Below are positions 11,418-26,075 of a stretch of 64,000 nt of DNA, one piece after another. Position 1 is the first letter of the stretch. Each line of letters starts with the position of its first letter. Both the position numbers and the translations under genes were made by a program. Source of the stretch: Eucommia ulmoides (Eukaryota > Streptophyta > Magnoliopsida > Garryales > Eucommiaceae); contig CM028335.1 of assembly GCA_016647705.1 (NCBI GenBank), forward strand, positions 5,410,579 through 5,474,578. Reading direction: 5' to 3'. The notes beneath the pieces are model-generated. The model was not told where the DNA came from and did not search any database. It worked only from the letters and a program-made list of their open reading frames with translations.

Positions 11418-12217
11418 TTGAATTAAAATTAATAATTAACAAAATATTCAACACATGGTTCAAACGAGAGTACATCAAACCCTAGATGTGAATTTTAACA
11501 CAACATAGCAGAATCCATCACTAATCTTTTCAATAAATTCATAGATGTAAACATGTTCAACACAATATCCACAAATACAAAATTCAATAAAAAGATTAGG
11601 GAGAAAGAGAGAGGAAGAGAAAACTCTTATTGTGGATGTGGGCTTTAAATCTTCAACTCCAAATGCCACTAATGGTGTTTTTCTCCTCAATTCTGCATCA
11701 AATCGCCACTATCAGGTGTTTTCTGCCCACAATTGCCTCTCCCATGGTTTTAGCTTAAGGTGGTATTTATAGGGGGTAACAAATAGGATTTTTTGGGTTG
11801 AAGATGATGAAGGATGATGGGAGCGCACGTTTTGGTCACTACAACGCGCTATGGGCAGTAGCACACTGTCGAAAACGCGCTGCAGCGCAATTCTGACAGC
11901 TCTGACACCTATTCATTTTTTGGCCGTAACGTTCTTGTCCAAATTATGATTGAGGTGATTCAAAAGGATATAGAAAGATAAGAAAGATATATACAACTTC
12001 TATGTGTTGAGTTGTTCCCAAATTAGTTTGCATCATGGTTAAAATCGGCCTTAAAGCTACTGTACCTATACTCATTTTGCATATTTTCTCTTATTTATTT
12101 ATATTCCTACAAAACAACAAAAAAATACATTAAATTAACAAAAATGATTGAAAACATATAAATAGTTGAATTTAAAAAGTACTTGATTTGTTGGTGAATA
12201 AACCACTCATCAGTGGT

Positions 12218-12917
12218 GTTTCTTTGAGTTTCAATTTTGAGATTTCTATTTCATCCTTATTTTACTTGCATTTTTTGTTTTATGGTTCTTGGCTTTGGAT
12301 TGCTTGCTATAGATTTAGTTAGTTTTTTATTGTTTTTTCATTTTTTTCATTTTTTGATTACTTATTTTCATAAATTTCTTCTATAAATGTTGGAGTAGAA
12401 TAGAATAAGATTTTTTATTTTTATTTTTTAATCAGATTTTTATTTCTGTTCCAAGAAAAATAAGAGCAGAAACACTGAACAAATGCTACTTTTGATAGTG
12501 GGACTTGATATTCTTCATTTTCTCCTTTTTTGTTTTTGATTTTTTTCCTTATGGAAGGTGAATAATGAACTCTGCATATCCATTTTTCGTTTCCCCTTTT
12601 GGATTTTCAATTGTTTTTTCCCAAAGGTGAACGTAATGAAAAGGACGTAATGTTTTCCCTGTTATGGATTGCATTTCTGTATGGACTTTTTGTTTTGGCA
12701 TAGTGATTTTTACATTTTATACTCAATCATCTTGTCTTTCTCTCTCAACAATCTTAAAGTAATGAAGTTGAAATTCGAGCAAAATTAATTGAGTAGGGAC
12801 ATCCCTGTTTCTTTACATTTTACACTCGGTCATCTTTTCTTTCTCTCTTAACAATCTCAAGGTGATGGAGTTGAAATTCGAGCAAAATTAATTAAGCAGC
12901 GAAATCCATATTTCATT
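12218..12917. repeat. T-rich spacer with a 103-bp tandem duplication
   Basis: 12711-12813 and 12814-12916 are two copies of one unit. Both contain TACATTTTAxACTC, TCTTTCTCTCTxAACAATCT and TTGAAATTCGAGCAAAATTA. The rest is T-rich, intron-like sequence without coding signs. The Copia element inserted exactly after the second copy. Confidence 0.75.
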
Positions 12918-12922
12918 GGGTC

Positions 12923-12924
12923 TG

Positions 12925-12965
<41 letters not shown>

Positions 12966-13117
12966 GCATGACCGATTAGATTAAAACCCTAACTCTAGGG
13001 TTTCCCTAGTCTCCTATAAATATCTTCATTCTAAAGCTTTATTATTGTACCTTTTCTTATATATCAATATAATTCTCTCATATTCCCTCAATATCCTGTC
13101 TGTCAATTATTCTAATA
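12923..13117 (+). repeat. 5' LTR of the Ale-like Copia element, with TA microsatellite
   Basis: It begins TGTTAATATATA and ends ATTATTCTAATA just before the primer site. It shares with the 3' LTR GGTTTCCCTAGTCTCCTATA, TATATCAATATAATT and TCCCTCAATATCCTGT. A (TA)n run at about 12929-12962 lengthens this copy relative to the 3' LTR. Confidence 0.85.
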
Positions 13118-13132
13118 TGGTATTATGAAGAG
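13118..13132 (+). promoter_or_regulatory. Primer-binding site of the Ale-like element
   Basis: TGGTATTATGAAGAG lies directly after the 5' LTR. It is a mutated form of the plant Copia primer site TGGTATCAGAGC, which pairs with initiator methionine tRNA. Confidence 0.7.
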
Positions 13133-14324
13133 TTAATATTTCTTGCCCTGTTCCTATTAAAATTTTGAAACAATAAGTTTCTTTTTTCTTCTCCTATTCA
13201 CAAGACTTCGAATGCACCGTTTTCATTATTCAAACACCCCCACATTATATTAACCATCACCATTAGACTAGTTTCATCCAAATGAGTTCAACGACACTAA
13301 AATCACTACTATTAGGGTTCTCACGCGCCGTCACGCCCATCATCGCTGCTGTTAGATATGTTAATTGTTACAGATCTCACTATCACCTTGATATGAAAAC
13401 AAATTATTTCATCACTTTCTTCTTGACGAGATGATTCCAACGCCACCAAAATCATCGATATTAGAGCCTCCACGCGCTCTCACGTGCACTTAACCAGTCT
13501 ATTATTACTGTCACATTCGTTGATTGCTACATGACTTACCATCAATTAGATATTAACACCAACCATACCTACAACACAATCTCGAGGATATTATTCTAAA
13601 GCCACTAGAATCGTTACCAAAGAAGGCCTTACGCGCTTGTTTTGTCGCGATCTTTGGCCACATGCCACCACTGTTGCAGCTTTGTCACCTTATCTGCCAT
13701 CTCACTGCCACATCAATACCATTTAGGAACACGTCATTAGTCAATAGTTTAGTCAACCATTGCAAGACAACTCCATATCAATTGATAAGTAATCGCCATG
13801 TCAACGCCACATCAGTGTTGACCCTGCCACGTCATCGTCGACTTTCTACCCATGTCATCACCAAGTTAGCATTGACTAACTACCCTATCAACTCCACATC
13901 AACATTGGTCCACTACCACACCAACATTGACTTTTCCACCTTACTAATCCTTGCCACGTTATCAGTTTATTGATTTTCTACGCTGGTTCACCCATTTTTA
14001 GACTGATTCTTGAAGATCTAATACCAGTTCTTGGCTAATTTTGGTGCTCTGGATCTATTTGTGGACTCCATTTAATCCAATTTTGATCATATAGTATAGT
14101 TCCCTTTATATTGTTGATTTAGTTCATCACGAAGATTTAATTGGTTCAAGGGTTCATCAACCTATTCTTCAATATTATAGACAGGTTCCTAGACAATTTC
14201 ATCTTTTTGAATCCATATGTGGCCTCGATTTCTCTAGATTCATATCATACAGTATACTTTATTGTATATTGGTGATCCAGTTTAACAAGGATGTCTAAAG
14301 GTTACTTTTCTTTGATCATTCTCA
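13133..14324 (+). pseudogene. Decayed gag region of the Ale-like element
   Basis: This is the position where gag should lie, but no gag domain or CCHC knuckle can be read. Bases 13660-13970 are a loose reiteration of CCACATCA and CATTGACT words that gives an open frame of 103 codons by composition only. The rest, with phrases such as TTGATCATATAGTATA, shows no protein signature. I infer heavy decay or local sequence replacement. Confidence 0.4.
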
Positions 14325-17260
14325 ATGTCAAAGAGAGTTCGGATCATACCTCCACTATTGTTACCATATCTTTTTTGGATATGGATTCAAACATTTCACC
14401 AAATTTTCTCCAATAATGGTACTCTTTCACTTACTATAGACAATTCTTCTTGGTCCTTTGATTCTGCCTCTTATAATCATAAAACATTTGATCCCAACAT
14501 CTTCTCATCCAAACTATCCGCTATGAATACCCTTGCGATTGGTCGTAAAATTGGACATCTATTTGAACTCAACAGTTTGCAACTTCTACCTCAAACCCTA
14601 CCACCACCACCTTATGTCCCTTAATCAACATGTGCAACCTCAATACCACCACCACCACCATTGTCTTCCTTTTTATCATCATCATTATCATCATCATCAT
14701 CATCATCTCCACAATATCTATTACCACTATAACCATCCTATATTTGGCATTCTCGATTAGGCCACGCTTCATCTAGTCAATTCAAATCGTTTATCTCCAA
14801 TGGTCAATTAAGTTCAGTTCAATATGAGTCCTTCAACTGTATGCATTGCCAACTTACAAAACAACTTGCCCTACCTTTCAACGAGAGTCAGTCTATTTTT
14901 CTTACACCATTTGATCTAGTTCATTCTGATATTTGGGGCCTTTTCCTCATACCACAGTGGGTGGTTTTCGCCACTTTGTTATCTTTGTGGATGACTACTC
15001 TCAATATATATGGTTATTTCTCATGAAAAATCAACTATTCTAAATATATTATGAGTTTTATTCTATGTTACAAGGATCGTGCTTTTCTCAACTTACTTCA
15101 CAAAAATGGCACGCTCCCCCACCGCTCGTGTCTTGGTATATCCTGATGAAATGAACGAGTCCAACACAAATATAGACACATTTTTAACACAGTTCGTTCT
15201 CTACTCATTTCTTCCTCTTGACTTGAGCGCTTTTGGGGTAAGGCTGCCTTAACCACAGTATATTCCCTCCCCAATAATTCAACACCAATTTCCATCTGAG
15301 CATCTTTTTGGTAAACCTTTCGATTAATATGAATTCAAAGTCTTTAGTTGCGATTGTTTTGTTTTTCTCAAACCACATAAACAAAACAAGCTGTAACCAA
15401 GAGCCCACCTATGTTGCTTTCTAGGATATGACATTGAATATAAAAGGTATCAGTATTAAGATCCCATCTCTAAAACTCTTTGTGTCTTTCATCACGTCAT
15501 GTTTTGGGAACCCTTACTAACTTCAGATTCTTTTATTGATTTATCTCTTGAGTTATTTCCTGAGGATACAATTCCACGTCTTGTTGAGCCCACTCCAGTA
15601 CTACCAACTAAGCCTAGTCTTGTACTTTATGCTGAGTCCACTCCAACATCATCAGCTGAACCCACTTCAGAACCATTAGTTGATCTCACCCCTCCATTTC
15701 CATCGACTATGCCTGAGACTTTTCTTGTAGCTGATGATTCTATATCGACTACCTCTGAAACCAACCATTCAGATCACTATCGCCGCTTTAACAGGGTAAC
15801 TCCTCCTAGTTATCTCACTAATTATCATTAATTTTCTACCAAACTTAATCTACATGAGCCTCAATCCTATAAGGAGGCTAGTACTAATCTTATTTGGCAA
15901 AAACCAATGGACGAAGAACTTTAGGGTCTAGCCAAAACTCACACCTTGGATCTTATTGACCTCCCCCCACGAAAACACCTATTGGATGCAAGTGGGTGTT
16001 TAAGATCAAAATACTTTCTGATGGTTCCATTAAACACTATAAAGCTCGACTTGCTGCCAAGGGATGTACTCAGGAATATGGCATTGACTACAAAGAGACA
16101 TTTGCTCTAGCGACAAAGCTCACATCTTTTCGTACTCTTCTTGCCATCGATACCATTAGAGAATGGACTTTCTTTCAGATAGATATCAAAAATGCATTTC
16201 TCAATAGAGATCTTCTTGAGAAAGTTTACATATATACCCCTCTTAGCCTAGTTGCTCATCGACATAAAGTTTGTCGCCTCTATCGTTCCGTATATGGTTT
16301 AATACAAACTCTACGTGCCTAGTTCACAAAATTCACCACTACTATTAATCAATTTAGGTTTATATCTAGTGCTCAAGATTCAACCCTGTTTATTCACCAC
16401 ACTGACAATGGAATTATGCTTCTTTTATTATACGTGGATGACATGATTATTATTGGGGATGATTTATGCGGTATCTCTGAACTCAAAAAGTTTCTTAATG
16501 GACAATTCAATATGAAAGATCTTGGTATACTCACCTATTTTCTTAGCCTCAAGTCTTATCCAATTTAGATATATATTTTTTCTCTCCGACCAAATATGCC
16601 TCTAACCTATGATCCAAGGCTGACATTATTGACTCCAACACTACGACTACTCATCTGGAATCAAATATAAGACTTACTCCACTAGATGGTTCACCATTTT
16701 GGGATGCCGCTATATATCGCCAATTGATTGAAAGTTTGGTACTTTTACTCGTCCAGACATTGCCTCTGCCGTCCATAAGTTAGTAAGTTCTTGTTTTCTT
16801 TCGAACCACTCATTACTCGGTAAGTTTTTGCATTTTTTGGTATGTCAAAGGTACCTTATTGGACGAACTTTATTTCTCAACTCAGTCCACTCCTACCTTA
16901 CAGGCTTATTCTAATGTCGATTGGGCTGGAGATCCCACTGACAAACGTTCAACCATTGATTATTGTTTCTATTTGGGTAACTCTCTCATTTCCGAAAGTA
17001 GTTAGAAACAAATTACGGTTGTTTGCTCCAACATTAAAACTGAATACTGGGTCATCATTGATGCAACACAACAACTAATTTGCCATTGCTGGATCCTTAC
17101 TGACATGAGAGTCTCTCTCCTACTTCCATGTTCTACATTGTGACAATAGGTGTACTATTCAGATTTCCCATAATGATGTCTTCCATGTGCGTACAAAACA
17201 CATTGAGACTGATTGCCACTTTATCGTCACCACATTCTCTAGAATATTGTTCGTCTACAA
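14325..17260 (+). pseudogene. Copia pol remnant: pre-integrase, integrase, RT, RNase H
   Basis: The parts lie in several frames. GRKIGHLFELNSLQ (14550-14590) and WHSRLGHASSSQ (about 14748) are GAG-pre-integrase. NCMHCQLTKQLALPFNES and FDLVHSDIWG (to 14939) lead into the integrase core, continued by GGFRHFVIFVDDYS in another frame. RT starts near 15990 with WVFKIK, SIKHYKARLAAKGCTQEYG and QIDIKNAFLNRDL; the catalytic YVDD is at 16432-16443. RNase H remnants (AYSNVDWAGDPTDKRST, 16904-16954) run to about 17260. Stops follow the RT block at 16321 and recur later. Bases 15499-15831 hold a Pro/Ser/Thr-rich linker of 110 codons, normal between integrase and RT. A (CAT/CAC)n run at 14641-14709 encodes a histidine stretch in one frame. 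Confidence 0.85.
14639..14709 (+). repeat. CAC/CAT trinucleotide microsatellite
   Basis: A run of CCACCACCACC followed by TCATCATCATTATCATC-type repeats, interrupted by TTGTCTTCCTTTT. It lies between the pre-integrase fragments of the Copia element, in line with replication-slippage growth in dead sequence. Confidence 0.75.
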
Positions 17261-17392
17261 TCCGTCCGTTCAACCGATCAAACATTAGATAATTTCATCA
17301 TGGCTCATCCACCCAGATGCCTTCATACTCTAATTTCCAAACTAAATTTCACCTCTTATTTTTCACCTTGAATTTTGGGGTGTGTGTATGTG

Positions 17393-17562
17393 TGTTAATA
17401 TATGTATATAGGCTTGACCCATTTGGTTAAAATCCTAACCCTACGGTTTCCCTAGTCTCCTATAAAATTTCCCATTGTAAAGCTTAATCATTGTACTTTT
17501 TCTCATATATCAATATAATTTCTCACGTTCCCTCAATATCCTGTTTCTCAATTATTCTATTA
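17393..17562 (+). repeat. 3' LTR of the Ale-like Copia element
   Basis: It starts TGTTAATATATG after the purine-rich tract TTTTGGGGTGTGTG (about 17375-17390) and ends TTCTATTA, followed directly by the TSD GGGTC. It matches the 5' LTR over its whole length apart from the shorter TA run, with scattered substitutions. Confidence 0.85.
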
Positions 17563-17567
17563 GGGTC

Positions 17568-19013
17568 AATTACAAAATTGATTAGCAATATCTTTAGCCA
17601 AGTTCTGGTGAGTCTTTCTTAGAAACGTAATTCAAGTTTATTTGTGAGTAATCTTCACCTTTGTGGGTATTGTTCTTCAACCACTTGTTCTATTTCTCTA
17701 TATCAATTCATCCCATATATGCCGCAGCAAAACCTAGAAAAACAGAGGTGAAAGCACATCACTACCCTAGAATCATCCTCATAATTCTACTCATTTTCTA
17801 TTCCATTTTGGCTGGATTCTTGATCTCAAAATAGGGTTTCTCGATAAACAAGGAAAAAATAACATATAATGTCAACGGCAGTGAAAATAGTGTCTCTTTG
17901 CCACCGATGGCGATGGCTGAGAGTGAATATGGCAATGGAGAAACGAAAATAGTCCAATGGTGTTCACTACCGACAATCTACTCTATGCAACAATAGAGAT
18001 CATGGGGAAGAACACTTATGGAACGATTTTTCAGGCAACATTGGAGGACAAAAATCAGGTGGATATAAAAAGATTGAGATAGAAAATCACTGAAAACGAA
18101 ACTGAAAATCAGGTCGCAATCCTGACGGTCATGGTGGAACTGTTTGGATAGAGATCAACTGGGAGAAGTTGTTGGTCCGTAAGTCAAGAAGGAGGAACCT
18201 TTGGAATTTTTGGTGGCTACCCCATCAACATTGATTCTTTGGAGAATCTACGACCAACGAGTTGAGCTCGAAAAATGTTTAAGACATTGATCAAGTGATG
18301 CGAAGAAGAATGAGAGCACAGGAAGCACACGAGAATCCAGAAAGTGTGAATTTACATTATGTTAATGTAGAGTTAGATCCTGTGTTTAGAACTGGGAGTC
18401 CTCTTATACATTATTTATCGAGTTTAGAATAATATTCAATCACTTCAAAATTCATTAATAGTCGTGCGATTATATCAATTTTCCGTTGTAGGTGGTCTAT
18501 TAAAAATAAAATTTTAGCATGTTTACTGCAATTTTGCAATTTATAAGGTATGCACATAGTTGTAAGAAGTTATATATAAAACTTGCACCTAATTGTTTTC
18601 TCTCATTTTAGGGTAAAATTAAGAGAATCTTGTTGAGAGGTCTCAAGACTAAAAAAATCACTTAATTTCTAAGGACGATGTCTTGTGTTAAAAAATAACT
18701 GTTACAAGACCCTGCAGAGTGATGATTTTATGGAATGGGACCTTTCACCAAATTTCCCTAAAATTAATTGGTGTTTAAAGAAATTTGACATTTTTAATTG
18801 ATTTTTAAGAATAAACAGTTATTAAATGCTGGCTTTTCTCGTTAAGTTTTTGTTTTCTTGATAATATTAACAATTTAAACTTAAATACTAATTCAAAATT
18901 AAAATTTATTTATGTAAACTAACTCAACTTGGTTGTATAAAAAAACTATTTTTTTTTTTAATTTTTTTTATCAAGATATCTATATTTATTTTGCAACCTC
19001 TAACCTCCAATGA
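17568..19013. other. Host-like spacer between the Copia element and the MULE
   Basis: Apart from the kinase fragment described separately, I see only AT-rich sequence. Bases 18150-18400 are less AT-rich and may be further gene debris. The stretch before the MULE (18900-19010) is T-rich. This is pre-insertion DNA, because both neighbouring elements have clean TSDs. Confidence 0.4.
17936..18151 (+). pseudogene. LRR receptor-like kinase N-lobe fragment (IMK2-like)
   Basis: One frame reads [15 protein letters not shown] then [19 protein letters not shown], then IKRLR, a stop at 18080-18082, and KITENETENQVAILTVM, ending at a stop at 18149-18151. This is the start of the kinase domain of plant LRR receptor-like kinases of the meristem IMK2/IMK3 type, where the family has ADDLLCATAEIMGKSTYGT. 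The glycine-rich loop survives (GxxTYGT), but the catalytic lysine context is altered (VDIKRLR for VAVKRLR). No LRRs, C-lobe or DFG are found, so only about 70 codons of a roughly 700-residue protein remain. The surroundings show no TIRs of their own, so it may be a relic gene rather than a captured one. Confidence 0.65.
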
Positions 19014-20763
19014 TTTATAATAGAGTTAATTATAGTTTATCCCCTGTAGTTTGATCTATTTGCACTTTACCCCCCTGTGGTTTAAACTTCGCCACTTACC
19101 TTCTTTTTGGTTTTGGATCTAAGTGCAAATCTAACGCTTTCTGTTAACTTTGACAAAAGTGAGCCCCACGCTTCATTTATGCGGATGGGCTTGTTTTTTG
19201 TGTTTTTTTCCTGCAAAATACTTTTTTTTGTTCCCATTTTACCCTCCATATATCTCTATATAATCTCCAATACTTCTCACACATTTTCTACACCGAACCA
19301 ACACTTCTCACTAATTTTTTTTCTCATCCACAATTCATATTTTTATTTTTCATGTTTTTTTCAAGTATTTTAAATACAATTTCTTATATTCTTCAAGTAT
19401 TTTTATTTTCCCCCTACACCGTATTTTTTTGTGAAATACACCATCTTAATAACAATAATACATCATAATAGACCATGTTAATATATCTAAATATATCAAA
19501 ATACATAATAAAATTACATTTCAGGAAGTTGGCTTCAAATTGTTACCATCATCACCATGACAACAAAGAGTCTGTGGTTTAGATTTCACTGTTCCATTAA
19601 AAGGATATCTCTCTCTCTCTCTACATACATAATTGTATATATTTACACTTTCTATCCCCCAATAGCTACGAACAAACCCAATAAAAAAGCAATAGATATT
19701 GGAAAGAAAAATATGATTCAACATCCATATTTCATGAATCATAAAACCTATGGGAACACAAACTCTCAATTCGAACATTGGAAATGTTAATTTTTTATTT
19801 TTTTTTTATCAAACTGTAAAAAATTTTAAAAGAAAAGAAAGAATACATAGTTTTGAACAATAGAAAAAAAATGTGTGTAATTCAATCCAATTTTGAGATC
19901 ATCAATAAAGAAGATGAACAAAAGAATGAATGAATGAAAAAAAATAAAATGAAACTTCTTAATCAGTAGTGACAATTCACCAAATTTGTTGCCGCAAACA
20001 AAACAAGAGCGGACGATTGTCGTTGTTGTTGGTTTTGTCATTGCTTTGAGGCGAAGGGAATGACAATAGATCAAAGAATTCCAAACCCTTTAACATCGAA
20101 ACTACAAAAAAAAAGGCCAATTAAAAAAAATCAAAATTATTAATCAAATCGAATCGAATCAAAATCATTAATCAAGCCAGATGATCTCAGGGGTTGGATT
20201 TAAAATTGGCGGGGATCGATCAATCTGGACGATCGAGAAGATCTCAACAAAAAATTATGTTTTATTCCCAAAATAGAAACAAATTAAATTTGCGAACAAA
20301 AAATTAGAGAACATAAACATTGTTTAGGGTGTTCTATATGGAGTCCAGCATAATTTTCTGTTCCCTAAAGGCAATATCATTTTTATTTTGATTCTTGCTT
20401 TCCCAACTTGAGGCAAAATGTCAAGGCAAAATAGAAACTTCCCACATAGAATCAGCAAAGGAAAAAGTTACTTCTGACTTTAGAGATGCAAAGCTGGCTA
20501 CTGGTCAGACCTCATAAACAATCCAAAAGTAATAAGAAAAAAAGAAAAACATTGCTTCCATATGTATAAGTAAATGAGAAAATTGAAGTATACATAATGT
20601 TCATATCCAATTATATAATGAATTATTATTAAAAATTCAACAAAAGCTTGAAATAACTAGGCAACAATTAGATCCATCCAAATCCCCAGAATTTCCAAGT
20701 GAATCTGATTATGGAATTGAGCTAACAAGGTTTTCTAAGGTTTAGCATGTTTTAACAGATCAA

Positions 20764-21118
20764 TCATAAATAAAAAAAAAAAAAAAAAAAAAAAAAGAAA
20801 AAAAAAAGGAGCATAAACAACATTTTCTCAATAAAAAATCCCCACATGATAAGATATAAAATATGAATTTCCACAAATTTGGGAACAAAAAATTGCAAAA
20901 CATAAACATAGACTATGAGATTCATGAAATCCCTAAGCATTTGAAGCCAAATCGAAGCCTTAACTACTAACCGAAAGAGGACGACCGCGCGCGAGAGAGA
21001 CGAACCAGTAGAGACGATGCAGTTCAGCTTGGTTCGTAAATGGGCGGCGAATTCTTGCTCCGTCAATGAGGCAAGGGCGACGATCGAGTCGGTGCTTCGG
21101 TTCGTCACCTGAGTTATG
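20764..21118 (-). pseudogene. Unrecognised captured exon in the MULE, cut by the Copia insertion
   Basis: Bases 20940-21118 are GC-rich in an AT-rich element and open on the minus strand in two frames. One frame reads VTNRSTDSIVALASLTEQEF then AAHLRTKLN, the other has RRPCLIDGARIRRPF. The reading runs into the SIRE element at 21119. Across it, the continuation at 34854-35000 holds an upstream region with a TATAAAA-like box (34949-34955 on the minus strand) and a pyrimidine-rich leader. This looks like promoter, 5' leader and first exon of a host gene carried by a Pack-MULE. I do not recognise the protein. Confidence 0.4.
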
Positions 21119-21621
21119 TGTTGATCCTAAGATTTTGATGAACAATTAAGTATTGATATTATGATGGAACTAATGTTTAATTGAGTGTTTCAGGATTTAA
21201 AGTTCCAGTAATGAAGATATCAAATTAAATGGATGTCAAATGAAGATGTCAAGATGATGAAGAAAAATTAAGAGTTTGAAGAAATTAGGAAAAACAACCC
21301 AGGTGAATCTTAACTCTTAATATCCCATTTAGGAACACACACATGACACAAAATGTATTTTATCATTTATGTGTGTTTTGATTTAGTGAAATTATTTGCT
21401 CCTATGTGAATTGAAAAGAAATAATTTTGAATGACTAAAATAAAATATAAGAATATTAGTGGAGCTAATTTAGAGAAGAAAATGGTTAAAGGGATGAAAT
21501 CATAAAAGAAAAAGAATTAAAAACGTATTCAGAGAAGAGATTCAGTGACAGCAGTCGACTGGTTATTTGACCGGACGTAGAAGCTGAAACATCCTGTATT
21601 TCTTAATCGACCGACAGGTAG

Positions 21622-24522
<2,901 letters not shown>

Positions 24523-25517
24523 GGTAGACCGGCCATTTGGGCTGAACTCTCTGAACCGAGTAGTCGACTGATAGCGGTGAAAGCAAGATGAACTCTCGGA
24601 ATTGACAAGTCGACCGAGCGGTCGACCGATGAACTGCATGGGCTACATCCTGAATCTATTAGTCGACTGAACACGTTGTTTCAAGATATTGTTTGAACCT
24701 AGATTAAATCCAAAAGTAGTCATTTTTGGTTAAGATTTGAGAGAGATTTTGGGGATATTCTCTATATTTGAGATATGGTTCATATATTAATTAAATCATT
24801 TTAATATGTTTCATTAAATATTAATGTTTCTCAATTTAGTACTTAAAATATATTTTATACTTATTTGTTTGGATTGAGAAATACTTTTGGGGTTTTATTG
24901 AGAGTTTTGAAAGTTGTTATTAAGTGCAATTGAATCTAAATGAAGTTCTTATGATATAAGGGGTCTATAAGAGCTTTTAATTGTCATGACACTTGTGAAC
25001 TAGCCGTTAGGAGACTGATTACATATTCCTTTCAATACACCTGCGAATTTCTTATATAAAAAAGAAGAAAAAATCATTCTAAGAGAAAAATCATTCATTT
25101 TGTGAGCTTTTATAAGAGTTATCTTTTTACGATATTATGAGCTTTTCTAAGAGTGATTTTGAAGATCAATTGCAATCAATTCTTACTGATACCGGATTTG
25201 AAGTTATACTATTCTAATCATTATTTCTGTGGATTCCGGGTGAGATCTTTGCATATTGCTTATTATTTGTTTATTATTTGTTTTTTCAAACAATTTCTTG
25301 AATCTGATTACGTGTTTCAATTTGCTACCCATATCTTGTTAAAATCAGATTTTTTTATCTCACATATCTATATCACTAATTGGGATATTAATTGAGTTAT
25401 TATTTATCTGGGGTGGTAGAAGCTCCGAGTGAGATTTACTTCTTATCAATTTTTGTATTGGTGAGTTGTGACGGGTTAAATACCATTGGGGGTATTTAAT
25501 CAAGGGTAGCTGGGTTT

Positions 25518-25800
25518 CAGTCTCTTCCAGTAAAGAGATTGAGGTAGTGATTCTTCCTAGATAAGAATTGCGTTGTGAGTGATTTTGTAAAGGTTCTATC
25601 CTTACCTGTGAAAAGGATATTTGGAGTGTTTTGGTGAGATTTTGATTCTTGAGCCTTAGTACTAAAAAAAAATTAGGTTATTCGTTAGCCTGTAAAAAGT
25701 AGAGGTTCTTCCTTAGCTTGTAAAAAGGATATTGTAAAGGTTGATTCTGAGCCTGTAAAAGAATCGGTGTGTGGGTTTGATTCCTACCTTTAAAGGGATC
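25518..25800 (+). repeat. Array of small hairpins with similar loops in the SIRE LTR
   Basis: Several short inverted repeats follow one another. CAGTCTCTT/AAGAGATTG has arms at 25518-25526 and 25533-25541. TATCCTT/AAGGATA is at 25597-25603 and 25613-25619. GATTCT/AGAATC is at 25743-25748 and 25760-25765. GATTCC/GGGATC is at 25779-25784 and 25795-25800. Weaker ones lie between. Loops tend towards (G/A)CCTGTRAA. The same arrangement appears in the 3' LTR (34300-34580) and, inverted, near 47100-47460, 56540-56890 and 61850-62210. Confidence 0.65.
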
Positions 25801-26075
25801 TTGGTTTTATTGGGTGCAACCTCCGTGGAGCTTAGGGAACTGAATTAGCCAAGGGTAGCTTGGTGAACCAGTATAAATCTTTTGTGTGCTGCTATATTTA
25901 CTTTGTTATTTTTGCTGTTTTGGTGTGCACTTAGATTAATCATATTATTCCGCTGTGTTATAAACATAATAATTAATTTAGGCTTAAAATTAATTATTTC
26001 ATTATCAAGTTTTATTCTGAGATATTTTTAATTACCCAATTCACCCCATCTTGGGTATGCTATTGAGTCAACAAT

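Larger units (their letters stand above)
9682..12212 (-). mobile_element. Solo LTR, same family as the one at 30164-31858, with nested MULE
   Basis: Read on the minus strand it starts TGATGAGTGG and ends CGCTACCA, and is flanked by identical 5-bp repeats GTGGT at 9677-9681 and 12213-12217. It shares long phrases with the LTR at 30164-31858: GTGGATACxATACTC, CTTATCTTTCTATA followed by TTTTGAATCACCTC, and the ACACTTGCG-like end. Removing the nested MULE and one copy of its TSD leaves about 1.64 kb, close to the 1.70 kb of that relative. No internal coding region is present, so it is best read as a solo LTR. Gypsy affiliation is inferred from the 3' end style. A perfect palindrome GCGCTGCAGCGC lies at 11877-11888. 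Confidence 0.8.
12923..17562 (+). mobile_element. Ty1/Copia retrotransposon with short LTRs (Ale-like), degenerate
   Basis: The 4.6-kb element is bounded by LTRs of 195 and 170 bp and by identical 5-bp repeats GGGTC (12918-12922 and 17563-17567). The order of parts is LTR, primer site, gag region, GAG-pre-integrase, integrase, reverse transcriptase, RNase H, LTR, which is the Copia order. Short LTRs ending ...TTCTAxTA and the QLALPFNES/FDLVHSDIWG signature suggest the Ale/Retrofit lineage. All reading frames carry stops and shifts, so it cannot move on its own. Confidence 0.85.

Noticed and set aside
14533-14760. Histidine-rich small protein that could bind metal
   Set aside because: A CAT/CAC microsatellite inside a dead Copia pol; the flanking residues belong to shifted frames of the pre-integrase region.
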